Positions 1-8,646 of a DNA stretch of 14,416 nt are shown here, one piece after another. The stretch's first letter is position 1. Each line of letters begins with the position of its first letter. This DNA is from Euperipatoides rowelli (taxonomy: Eukaryota > Onychophora > Udeonychophora > Euonychophora > Peripatopsidae): NCBI GenBank assembly GCA_003024985.2, contig PXIH01S0003545.1; one strand, written 5' to 3'. The notes under the pieces are model-generated. The model made no database searches. It saw only the letters and a list, made by a program, of their open reading frames with translations, and was not told the origin of the DNA. The translations under genes and the position numbers were made by a program.

Positions 1-1118
1 TACAGCAATGTGTACTTGACTGCAGAAGCTAAAACAGGACAGAGAAGATATTCTGGGGCAATGCACTTGATTAAAAAACAATTACTAGTGGAGCCTATTG
101 ATGGATTGTAACTTGTAAGTACAGCAATGTGTACTTGACTGCAGAAGCTAAAACAGCACAGAGAAGATATTCTGGGGTAGTGCATGAGAACTTAAACAAG
201 TGCTAGTGGAACCAACAATATTGATTGGTTGTAAGTACATCACTGTGTAACCTGTTGCAGAAGCTAAAACATCACAGAGAAAATATTCTGGAGCAGTGCA
301 TGAGAACTTAAACAAGTGCTATTGGAGCCATATTTATGCATTTTAAGTACAGCAATGTGTGCCTGACTGCAGAATCTAAAACAATACAGAGAAGATATTC
401 TGGCGAAATGCATAAGAACTTAAACAAGTGCTAGTGGAGCCATATTGATGGATTGTAAGTACAGCAATGTGTACCTAACTTCAAAAACTAAAACACCACA
501 GAGAAGATATTCTGTGGAAGTGCATGAGAACTTAAACAAGTGCTAGTGGGGCCATATTAATGGATTGTAAGTACAACAATGTGTACCTGACTTCAGAAGC
601 TAAAACAGCACAGAGAAGATATTCTGGGAGAGTGCATGAGAACTTAAACAAGTGCTAGTGGAACCATATTGATGGATTGTAAGTACAGCAATGTGTGCCT
701 GATGGCAGAATCTAAACCAGAACAGAGAAGATATTCTGTGGAAGTGCACGAGAACTTAAACAAGGGCTAGAGGAGCCATATTGATGGACTGTAAGTACAG
801 CAATGTGTACCTGACTTCAGAAGCTAAAACACCACAGAGAAGATATTCTGGGAGAGTGCATGAGAACTTAAACAAGTGCTAGTGGAGCCATATTGATGGA
901 TTGTAAGTACAGCAATGTGTGCCTGACTGCAGAATCTAAAACAGAACAGAGAAGATATTCTGGGGAAGTGCACGAGAACTTAAACAAATGCTAGTGGAGT
1001 CATATTGATGGAGTGTAAGTACAACAATGTGTACCTGACTTCAGAAGCTAAAACACCACAGGGAAGATATTCTGGGAGAGTGCATGAGAATTTAAACAAG
1101 TGCTAGTGGAACCATATT
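1..1118. repeat. 112-bp tandem satellite, about ten copies
   Basis: Ten head-to-tail copies start near 1, 120, 236, 348, 460, 572, 684, 796, 908 and 1020. The first two spacings are 119 and 116 bp and the rest are exactly 112 bp. Each copy has the words TACAGCAATGTGT, CTAAAAC, GAGAAGATATTCTG, GAACTTAAACAAGTGCTAGTGG and a unit end near GATGGATTGTAAG. The last copies alternate between two variants (see the finding on the higher-order repeat). The array is cut by the left window edge and ends abruptly at the word TTTCGGCCGG near 1118. No reading frame or short-repeat/spacer pattern is present, so it is satellite DNA rather than a gene or CRISPR array. Confidence 0.97.
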
Positions 1119-1665
1119 TCGGCCGGAGCTTAAGGTTGGGGTTTCGCAAATTTTTAATGAGTTTGAAAGAGTCCTGTGGCCAAATTTAATTAGGAAACAC
1201 AGCTCATCAAATAAAAAATTTCTATTGTGTGATTTTCTTAATATATCAGACATACATACAGACCTAGGTATCCATTTGTTCTGAAAATTGACCATCCAAA
1301 CTTAATACCTTGACCATTTTACCTAAACATAATCTTAGTTCATTAATTTTACCTTTATTTAAGGCTTTTTAATCTTTAACCACCAAATACCTTGCATTTA
1401 ATTACCAATGTATTTAACAGATATCCTAGTGATACATTGTTATTATTTGCATTTATTTATTTCAACATTTTAATACAAACAATAAATACAATAAAATTTA
1501 AATTAATTAAGGTATAACCTTTTAGCCCAAGGGTTGGATATAAAGGTTATTTACACTTGTGATGAATAAATAATGATTAGTTAGTAATTATTACATATAA
1601 TTAATAAACAAATTTTTAGTAAATATTTACAAAAAAACAAAAAACAAATGATGACCCCTGAATTA
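1119..1665. other. Unassigned AT-rich stretch between satellite and non-LTR remnant
   Basis: This segment starts with a GC-richer junction (CGGCCGGAGC) and soon becomes strongly AT-rich. A minus-strand open stretch of 67 codons (1092-1295) crosses the satellite edge; I recognise no motif in it and it uses the last satellite copy as coding sequence, so I do not call it a gene. The part next to 1665 is probably the 3' untranslated tail of the minus-strand non-LTR element. No poly(A) tail or target-site duplication could be fixed by eye. Confidence 0.5.
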
Positions 1666-2890
1666 TCATATATTAAAATCATTTAGCATTATTAAATTGG
1701 GTATGACTGAAGATAGATATCTATTAGGTCTAATATAAGCTTTATAAATTTATTGTGAATTTTGTATATTATATCCAAATAAATTGCAATTCTTAGGAGG
1801 AAGAAAATCAGGGTAATCTTTGAAAAATGAAAATGCAAATTTTTTTGATAAAATCCTTCTGCGTTCTAATAGAGAAGGCAAATTCAATAAAGACAGAACA
1901 TTAGCATAAGAAATATGATTCCAACAATGATTCTGAAAGATCTTTTCTGAACTATTTCATTAGAGTTAGATTGTTTTTTTTGGTAATAGCATCAGACCAC
2001 AGAGGGTAACAGTAATCGAGGCATGGGTGAATAAATTTAAAATAAATATCATAGTATAAGAGAATCAATATTTAACCTTTTTAATTTATATAATATGAAA
2101 AAAAAATTATTAGATTAATTATTATCATGCAAATTCCATTTAAAGTTTGATTGGATAATTTAGACCCAGGATTTTATATTCGGTAGCAATAGTGACAGGA
2201 ATATTTTCAATTTTAGCTTCAACTTAGATTTAGAGAAATCATGGCTAAGAATACAGATTTAAATGGGTTGATTTGCTTACCATACTTTCGGGAATCCTTA
2301 AGAATAGAATTAATATTAGATTGAGTAAATTCTGCTAAATTTTTTTTATTACCAGAGGTGATGACTGTCATATCATCCAAAAACTTTAAATGATTATTAA
2401 TATTAATAACAACATTATTTGTGGCAATAATAAATATCAAGGAACCCAAGACGGATCCTTGTGGTACTCCATTAGCACAGGTGAAGATTAAACGATTTTT
2501 AGAATATGGAATTTTAATTGATTGAGTTATGTTTGTTAAATATGAAGAAAATCATTCAAATATTAGAGTAGAAATGTTCATAAATAGATTATGATTTATA
2601 CAGTCCAAAGGTTTACTACAGTCAGTTACAATTGAAATTGCTTTTTTGTTTTGTTTTCTTCTAATATGATCTTGATAGAGAGTTAAATATTTAGCAGCTG
2701 ATTTACCAGGAATACAACTATTGAATTAATGATTTTAGGAATGATATGGTTATAAATATGTTTTTCACATATCTTGGCAATAGTAGGTAAAATAGAAATA
2801 GGTCTGATAAATGAAGGGTCGTTTGGATTCTTAACTTTAGGAAACAGATTCCTTCTTACCATTTCATAGGCAACAATATACTCTATATGA
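1666..2890 (-). pseudogene. Decayed non-LTR retrotransposon reverse transcriptase (CR1/jockey-like), 5'-truncated
   Basis: Read on the minus strand, this is the fingers-to-C-terminus part of a non-LTR reverse transcriptase, the enzyme that copies element RNA into DNA at the target site. In order I see a RPISILPTIAKICEKHIY block (RPISILP at 2785-2805), a degenerate FDCxNH-type block (about 2590-2640), GVPQGSVLGS (2441-2470), the catalytic FLDDM box (2369-2383, family form F/YADD), a degenerate KILGL block near 2170, an LNLPSLLERRR block (about 1850-1890) and an RYLSSVIPNL tail ending at a TGA (1666-1668). The order matches CR1/L2/jockey-type elements. Several frameshifts and stops separate the blocks, including a TGA inside the 2540-2560 region. 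The endonuclease domain and N-terminus are missing, as expected for a 5'-truncated copy. Clade assignment is from memory of motifs only. Confidence 0.9.
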
Positions 2891-3049
2891 TCAGTTTTAT
2901 GCTATGGCCTTGAGATGCAGCTAATGTATTTACAGGTGGAACCTTATTTTCCATAGAAATTGATTGCAAGGCAGATAGCACAGTTTCATTTTGTCTCAGA
3001 AACTGCATTGATTCTCTAATGGTTCTTGCATACATGTGGAATCTTCAGT

Positions 3050-3712
3050 GTCATCAACTGGTATGTTTTTCTCCTTACACAATGTTTCAATAATTGGTTC
3101 AGTTACATATTGCAGGTAAGGAAACCCATAGATGGTTGAATCAAAATGGCTTAGTCCTGATATCAATGCCAAAGCATGTTATTCTATAGCTGGATAATTT
3201 GTTAGTTTAAAAAGAAAGGCAATTGATAATATGGATATTTGAGCACCTGAGCATTGCAGCTAAATGCTTTCAATTGATCAAATCAATTTCATGTTCAGGA
3301 CCCCACTTCATTGTCTTGCTACAACACTTTAATGCATCCATTATCGGAACAGTTATGTCTGTTATATAAATAATAAATTCAGCTTGTTTATGAATTTTCT
3401 AACTCTTTTTTGTTTTAGGCTGATGAAGTCCTGAATACTACAAAGTTTGAAGACCCTTGAGAGTAAACATTGTCCTAAATATTCCAGAAATTCTACTTCT
3501 ATGTAGCATTTTTTTAATCTCACTTCCCATTCAAGAAAGTACTTCAATATTGAATCTAATAAGCTCAGATGATTTATATATTTGGAGTGGCAATCAACAC
3601 ATCATGAAACACAGTGATTTGGTTCACTTGAGATGTTGTGCAATATGTGCTCCATCATTCTTTGAAAGTGGAATGCTGAGTTCATTGACCCCATTGGAAG
3701 CTGCCAGTATGG
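3050..3712 (-). pseudogene. Ty3/gypsy-like pol remnant: RT C-terminal half plus RNase H
   Basis: The minus strand carries collinear gypsy pol blocks in several frames. First comes YWQLPM (3692-3709), joined straight to a GSMNSAFHFQRMMEHIL block; the family normally has further residues between these two, so an internal deletion is likely. Next are HLSLLDSILKYF, WEVRLKK, and EYLGQC (3467-3484). A VRKFINKLN block follows, as in the RT connection region. Then comes a KWGPEHE block (about 3280-3310), a VLKYP block, and NYPAIE-HALALISGLSHF with IYG, which matches the start of gypsy RNase H (about 3120-3215). In-frame stops occur between most blocks. The catalytic YLDD box and the integrase are not visible. 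On this strand the next sequence is the non-LTR element, so the gypsy copy is truncated there. It is a dead fragment; family assignment is good, clade unknown. Confidence 0.85.
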
Positions 3713-4512
3713 AATATGAAAATAAAAATACTGTATAATCATGGTGGACAGTGGCTTAATGATATTCACACTCTAGGTCAATAACTGAGAACCATATGAA
3801 TCCAAATAACTTAAACAGGACCTCTTTGTCACACTGTTTACTGAGGTTCCATCAATGATTAGTCCAGGGACAGTTTTAGAATAATAAATTTGGGTGGGCC
3901 CAAATAGAATAATTTTCCATGTTTATATATTTATACTTACGGTATCTTTAAACCCGTTCACATTTTATTATTCTTATTTGTGTGATATGCAAATTGTATT
4001 TTCCCTCCTCCTTCACAAGCATCAACAACTGCTTAAGTGTTTTCTTGTAGCTCATATTTTATTTTGACTATATACAAGAAGCTAACCAAATTTAATCAAA
4101 ATAGATGAAGCCATTAATTAATATTCTACACTTTTCTGATTTTAAAACTTTCTGCTCTAAAAATCTTACCTACACTTCATAAATTATTTGACAATTACTA
4201 GTTTTTTTTAGATTTTTATTGTTTTTATTTACAAAATGAGAGAGGGAAATATTTATTTTTATTGGTTGTATTTTTATATCCCATGTAAGCTAGTAATAGC
4301 CTACAGATAATAATTTGACACTAACAATCTTCCCTTTAATTCAGCACTGGTTTATTAACAATAATTAATTGTTAATAACTAGAAAACTGTATTTACTATT
4401 TACTAAGGTAATTAAAAACAACAAGTTAGTGTTCAACTTCAACATAGATACAGTGGTATCAATTGTCTGCTGATCTCATGTCATGACTCATGAGTCACGA
4501 TTGGTCTCGTGA
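3713..4512. other. AT-rich stretch, possible LTR of the minus-strand gypsy end
   Basis: No gene is visible. The right part lies just downstream (minus strand) of the polypurine tract at 4513-4522, where a 3' LTR would begin, and it holds palindromic sites near 4484-4513. I could not find a clear TG...CA pair to bound the LTR. A second purine-rich run on the minus strand near 4325-4337 (AAAGGGAAGATTGT) could be an alternative priming tract. The left part (3713-3880) is probably more degenerate gypsy RT. A matching second LTR is not seen in the window. Confidence 0.4.
4484..4497. promoter_or_regulatory. Perfect palindrome of two AP-1-type sites
   Basis: The 14-mer TGACTCATGAGTCA is its own reverse complement and consists of TGACTCA and TGAGTCA side by side, both matching the AP-1/bZIP consensus TGASTCA. 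It overlaps a second inverted pair, GTCACGA (4494-4500) and TCGTGAC (4507-4513). It sits next to a gypsy polypurine tract, in the place where a U3 promoter would lie. Use as an enhancer is inferred only. Confidence 0.45.
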
Positions 4513-4522
4513 CCTCCCCTTT
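4513..4522 (-). other. Candidate LTR-retrotransposon polypurine tract
   Basis: On the minus strand this reads AAAGGGGAGG, 21 bases downstream of the stop of the gypsy-like C-terminal frame (4544-4546). LTR retrotransposons use such a tract to prime plus-strand DNA, and the 3' LTR starts just after it. The position and base make-up fit; the LTR itself is not proven. Confidence 0.6.
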
Positions 4523-4543
4523 GTCTAAGCTGAATTTACAGTC

Positions 4544-4735
4544 TTATAAATCAAGTCTCTTTAGTGCCTTGATCACCCGACCAGCTTGACTGGTCTTCAC
4601 TGGTGTTGCCTGTGGTTCAGTTTCCAATGTGACATCCTTTTGCTCATCACTGGAAGACTGGGCTGTCTGCATGGGACTGTAAGCAGAAGTTGTCTTTTCC
4701 AGAGTTGGCTCATCTTTCTTTTCCCAGAAAAAAAA
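4544..4735 (-). pseudogene. C-terminal end of a Ty3/gypsy-like polyprotein
   Basis: A minus-strand frame stays open for 63 codons and ends at TAA (4544-4546). Its residues are rich in Ser, Thr, Glu and Pro, and it ends with SQAGRVIKALKRLDL. This basic tail resembles the usual end of gypsy integrases, where a linker ends with an R-x-x-KPPxRLDL-like motif. A polypurine tract follows 21 bases later, which supports the call. The frame is cut on its 5' side at 4735 by TGA and TAA codons, exactly where the plus-strand DUF7869-like pseudogene begins, so the rest of the integrase is missing. Because RT remains lie further downstream on the same strand, this is either a second gypsy copy or a rearranged one. 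Confidence 0.65.
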
Positions 4736-4736
4736 T

Positions 4737-5961
4737 CATTACTATAGAAAAGACGTTGAATATCTTGATGCCCATTTGGCTGCTAAAATTATGCACAGCA
4801 TGTTTAAGAAGTTTTACCCTCAGTTGCACATTAATTACAAATTTTATTTAAAGTATTATATGAAAAATTTATTATTAAGATTTGGTACACCTCAAGCAGA
4901 TACCTGTATTAAGCTACTTGTAAGAAATTTTCTGTAGAGATAAAGAACCTCAGTCTTTTAGAAAATGTTAGAACATTTATCGCAGAATTAATGGTTCATA
5001 AAAGGTCAAAAAAGTTTTATAACAAAATATAATTTATTCAGGGTCTTTGAAGGAGAGAGAAGATACAGCAGCTCTAACATTTGACTTTATGCAGAATTTA
5101 CCATTGCCGAACATTCCTGTTAAAAAAAAACATTTTTAATTTGAGGCAATTGTGGGTTAATTGAAAACCTGACAACAGACCAATCAACATTTTACATGTA
5201 CCATGAAGGTATCACTTGCAAAAGATCATCAGTTTGTGATCTATGTTTACACTTATATCAACAATAATGTTGGTTCAGAATTTAAACAACTTTCTCTCTT
5301 CTCAGATGGATGGATGTCCTGGACAAAACAAAATAATAAGGTAGTTAGATTTTTAATGTTTTTAATTGGTACAAAATGTTTTGAATAAAATTTGTCACTA
5401 TTTCCCCATAAGAGGTCATTCTCTTATTCCCAACGACTGTGATTTTGGGGTTGTTAAAAAAAAGTCTGAAAACATGACTGTGTAAGTACCAGAATACTTC
5501 AAGATTGTAACTGAATAAAGTAATAAATTTACAGTAGAAGATATACAAACAGAACAAATCTATGACTTTAAGAAGTGGTGGCCATTGTACTAAAAAAATG
5601 TTGTCTTTCAGATTATTCTTATGGGAAAAAAAATTCTTAAAGATCAAAAACACTCCATTGCTCTTTCCAATTACAGTACGGTACATTAGTTGCCAATATG
5701 GTGCTGATGTCTGGTGCTATGGTTACAGAAGAGTAATTGATGCTTTGTCTTAAATGCACCTTTCAATTGTTGAAAAATAGGACAGTTATAGTATCACTCC
5801 CGTCTATGAAAGCCAATATATCGTCAGTTCCAATAAACACTAAGAAAATTAAAAACTTAAGACAAGATGAAGACAGCATCTTAGAAGAGCATAGGCAGTT
5901 TCTCAAGAAATCTTCAACTGGCCTTCTGAAGCAGTGGAAGCAACACCCTATGACTAAGTAG
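4737..5961 (+). pseudogene. Degenerate DUF7869-like protein gene, intronless
   Basis: The plus strand shows an ordered series of blocks that I recall from a large, mostly uncharacterised invertebrate protein family (DUF7869-like, possibly RNase H-fold). An open stretch of 66 codons (4737-4934) begins HYYRKDVEYLDAHLAAKIM and includes FGTPQADTC. It is followed by ELMVHKRSKKFYNK, then by LKEREDTAALTFDFMQNLPL (about 5050-5107), LRQLWV, FYMYHEGI, and VYTYINNNVGSEFKQLSLFSDG. A C-PGQN block overlaps a 4-base TGGA duplication near 5307-5314; the frame returns at NNKVVRFLMFLI. Then come HYFPIRGHSLIPNDCDFGVV, FTVEDIQTEQIYDFKKWWPL and VPINTKKIKNLRQDE, ending at TAG (5959-5961). Stops at 4935, 5483, 5516 and 5591, plus at least four frameshifts, show it is dead. 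No intron separates the blocks, which suits an old retrocopy or an intronless transposon-borne gene. The function of the family is unknown to me; identification is by recall and unconfirmed. Confidence 0.7.
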
Positions 5962-6038
5962 AATATAATAGTAAGATTTTGTCCCATAATATCTCAATTA
6001 GTCTCATTTATGTTTTTCTTCTCTTAAGTTCATTTTGT

Positions 6039-6044
6039 AATAAA
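6039..6044 (+). terminator. Possible poly(A) signal of the DUF7869-like copy
   Basis: AATAAA lies 78 bases after the stop at 5961 and is followed about 20 bases later by a GT-rich run (TGTGTTTTTGTGG near 6060-6073), as expected for a cleavage site. In such AT-rich DNA the hexamer is common by chance, so the spacing and the GT-rich element are the only support. Confidence 0.4.
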
Positions 6045-6433
6045 GTTTAATAATAACAAATGTGTTTTTGTGGCAAACTTCATGCACTTTATTTCCATCC
6101 CTTGCAAAAACGACATAACTCAAATTCTATTTTATGTTTTTAACTGTTGCTGAACAAGATACCAATAACTAGCCTAATATGCGACACAAAACTCAAAAGC
6201 CCCAAGAATAATAATGTGAAGCAAAGTCCCCAAAAGTTTGGTATTTTTTATGTTATGCAGTTTTATTAACTTCTGTAAAATTTTAATACTGTGACACAAT
6301 CTAGTCTTTGACATAATTGTTTACTAATTAAAATTCTTATAATTTTTAAATACAGTAAGTGGGAAATTAAAAAGCCAACACAAATAATAATGCTTAAAGA
6401 ATATTGCTCTTCAAGCTATTAACAAACCATAGG

Positions 6434-6540
6434 TTGCCATAAATAGGATCTGGTCATGTGATCTCATTACTGTACATGTTTTTATTACTGCCATAAAGCA
6501 AATCTGATCATGTGGATCTCTCATTACTGCTATCATCTTT
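6434..6540. repeat. Diverged ~53-bp tandem duplication
   Basis: Two adjacent copies share GCCATAAA, ATCTGRTCATGTG, ATCTC and CATTACTG, starting near 6437 and 6491. They differ by a few substitutions and a small insertion (ATCTC versus ATCTCTC). Confidence 0.75.
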
Positions 6541-7072
6541 ATAATTGTTTGACTGTTAGGGTTTCATTTGAAAGGATTATTGAGATATACAGACAAGCAA
6601 AACAATAAGACAATTATAAAAAATAATCCATATGAAAATTAAAGTTTTATTCTAAATGTAAAATATTGTGGTAATGATTTCTTTTGTTATCTTGAATAAA
6701 TTGGCAACAAATCAATAGCTACAGAAACGAACATTTCTCCACATTCTTCAATAATGTCCAAATTTATAAAGAATTCAAGTATCCGCAAAGGAACATTTTA
6801 GAGTTGGTAATCATTAAAAAGTTGTATGTTATTTCTGTGAAATGTTTGCTCATGCTGAATAATCAATACTTTGGAAAGAATTTTAGGACCACATTCGTAC
6901 TAAAATGACAGTCGATAGATTTCAAAACATTTTAACCCATAATTTCCTTTTCTTTTTTGATACCAATTCTTCAATGAGAACTAAAATTTAAGTAGACTAA
7001 TAAATACAGTTACAAAATTAAATAAAAAAGATGGAAAAATTATAAAATTTATTTTGTTTTTAAAAGGTAAAT

Positions 7073-7161
7073 TTTATATAGATATAGATATAGATATATA
7101 GATATATAAACTGTATATATATAATGTATATATATAGGGGCTATATATATATATATATAAG
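7073..7161. repeat. TA/GATATA microsatellite
   Basis: Runs of GATATA and TA repeats, broken once by GGGGC (7137-7141), make a compound microsatellite. It lies immediately left of the ETS/YY1-word array. Confidence 0.95.
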
Positions 7162-7170
7162 TAGATAGAA

Positions 7171-8646
7171 AAGGAGAGTTCTGGTACCATCTGGGTCTTT
7201 TCAAGATGGTGGCCGGAAGTGAAGTCATTTTCAAGGTCCAAAATCTAAGATGGCCAACTTCCTGTTTTATGCCCATATATGGGCATATAATGTCACACTT
7301 CCGGTCTAAACCCCTACCACTTCCGGTTTAGGCATAACTGGAAGTGACATCCATAATGGTCAACTTCCTGTTTGTTTTTCTGGATAACAGAGCTTTTTGA
7401 ATGCCCATTTTTGGGCATATGATGTCATATTGTGATGCATGATGGTTTAAATGCCGCTCCTACTCTTGATTATCCAGCACTTCTGGTCAAGAAAATCAAA
7501 TATGGCTGATTTCTGGTTCCTGTGGACTTCCTGTTTGAAGTTCTGGCACCATCCAGGTCTTTTCAAGATGGTGTAACTTCCAGTTATGCACAGTAGACCA
7601 TTTCCTGTTTAAAGTTTTGGCACCAACCAGGTCTTTTCCAAGATAGCTGGCTTTCTGTTCCCTCTTTTATGAAGGTATGGGTGTTTTTAAGCCTCTACTT
7701 CTGGTCTATGTTTCAGAAACCATCCAGGTCTTTTCAAGATGGCTGTCCAAAAGTAACATCATTTTCAAAGTTGAAAATAAGATGACCGTATTCCTGTTTT
7801 AAGAATATATGGGTGTTTTTAGGCTTATGCTTACACAGTAGCTACGTATTCCTGTTTGAAGATCTGGCACCATCTGGGTCTTTTCAAGATGGCTGACTTC
7901 TGGTTTCTGTCAAAATCCAAGATGACTGAATTCTTGTTCCTGTTTTTAAAGGTATAAAGGGGTTTAGGCTTACACTTCCAGTTCATGATTTCACTTCCAG
8001 TTCCAGGTCCAAGGTCTCTTCCGGTTTTATAAAATTCTGGTTTCAGTTTTTAAAAGTACTAGGGCTTTTTTAAGCTTTGCACTTCCACTTGATGACATCA
8101 CTTCCGGTTTATAACATTACTTCTGGTAATGCCCAGTACACCACTTCTGGTCCAGTCAAACAAAATTCAAGATGGCCAACTTCCAGTCATGTGAGTTCCA
8201 TATTTTAAAAAATTCATAAAATCCAAGATGATGGCACTTCTGGTAATCTACCAGTTCCAAAATAAAATCCAAGTTGGCAGACCGGAAGTCATGGCATAAT
8301 ATGTGCTGAACAATGTGCAAAAATTTAGAATTTTTTTTCATTTTAAAAAAATCCAAGATGGCTGACTTCCGGTTCAACTCACGTGACTTCTGGTCGACCA
8401 CTTCCAGTACCTGTAAAAAATTCAAGATGGTGGCACTTCCAATTCCTGTTTTCTGAGGGTTATAAGGCTAATACACTTAGATGATATCACTTCCAGTTCC
8501 CTTTGTTAGAAATGGCTCTACTTCCGGTCATGTGACCCCCCCCCCATTAGTCCCTAACTCCTGATAAATTTTAAAGTCCCTAGCACTTTCGGTTCCGGCT
8601 TTAAAACCTTACACCATAAGATATTTTGGTGGGCCACTTCCAGCTG
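7171..8646. repeat. Degenerate array of ACTTCCGG and CAAGATGG words
   Basis: The 7-mer CTTCCGG occurs exactly six times on the plus strand (near 7299, 7320, 8018, 8100, 8366, 8521) and twice as CCGGAAG (near 7213, 8282), with many one-base variants such as ACTTCTGG, ACTTCCTG and ACTTCCAG. AAGATGG occurs eight times (near 7203, 7248, 7565, 7737, 7888, 8169, 8355, 8426). A longer unit, CACCATC-GGTCTTTTCAAGATGG, is repeated near 7186, 7547, 7620, 7719 and 7868. In places the two words are fused, as in AAGATGGCTGACTTCCGG (8355-8372). Spacing is irregular and copies lie in both orientations. No protein is encoded. The words match ETS (CCGGAAGT) and YY1 (AAGATGG) binding consensus, but binding is not shown. 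Confidence 0.9.
7268..7287. repeat. Perfect 20-bp palindrome TATGCCCATA/TATGGGCATA
   Basis: The 20 bases are their own reverse complement. A related imperfect version with arms ATGCCCA (7401-7407) and TGGGCAT (7412-7418) lies about 130 bp to the right. Both are preceded by a CAACTTCCTGTTT word and followed by ATRATGTCA-like sequence, so the palindrome is part of a repeat unit in the array. Confidence 0.9.

Larger units (their letters stand above)
5962..7072. other. AT-rich stretch without a recognisable gene
   Basis: Apart from the candidate poly(A) signal and one short tandem duplication (6434-6540), I see no coding motif, RNA gene or element end. Reading frames are short and full of stops on both strands. 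Confidence 0.6.

Noticed and set aside
1-1118. CRISPR-like array
   Set aside because: The whole 112-bp unit is conserved, with no unique spacers, and the DNA is clearly from an animal-type genome. It is a satellite.
3417-3460. Hammerhead-ribozyme-like word (GGCTGATGAAGTCCTGA)
   Set aside because: The CTGATGA core is present, but the GAAA box and pairing stems in the right places are not, and the segment falls within a collinear gypsy RT alignment on the other strand.
3457-3738. Plus-strand open frame of 93 codons, including an SDDLYIWSGN stretch
   Set aside because: It is antisense to the gypsy RT blocks; similarity to a DDLLVW-type RT box is coincidental because the neighbouring RT motifs are all on the minus strand.
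5290-5345. A real 36-base exon with good splice sites
   Set aside because: The protein blocks continue through the supposed introns on both sides, so the splice-like words are chance.
5345-5686. Minus-strand open frame of 113 codons
   Set aside because: It is antisense to the DUF7869-like blocks, has hydrophobic low-complexity composition and no known motif.
5763-5987. Minus-strand open frame of 74 codons
   Set aside because: Shadow of the plus-strand C-terminal DUF7869-like block.
8156-8425. Minus-strand open frame of 89 codons
   Set aside because: It is made of the repeated AAGATGG/ACTTCC words read in one frame, with no sign of coding use.
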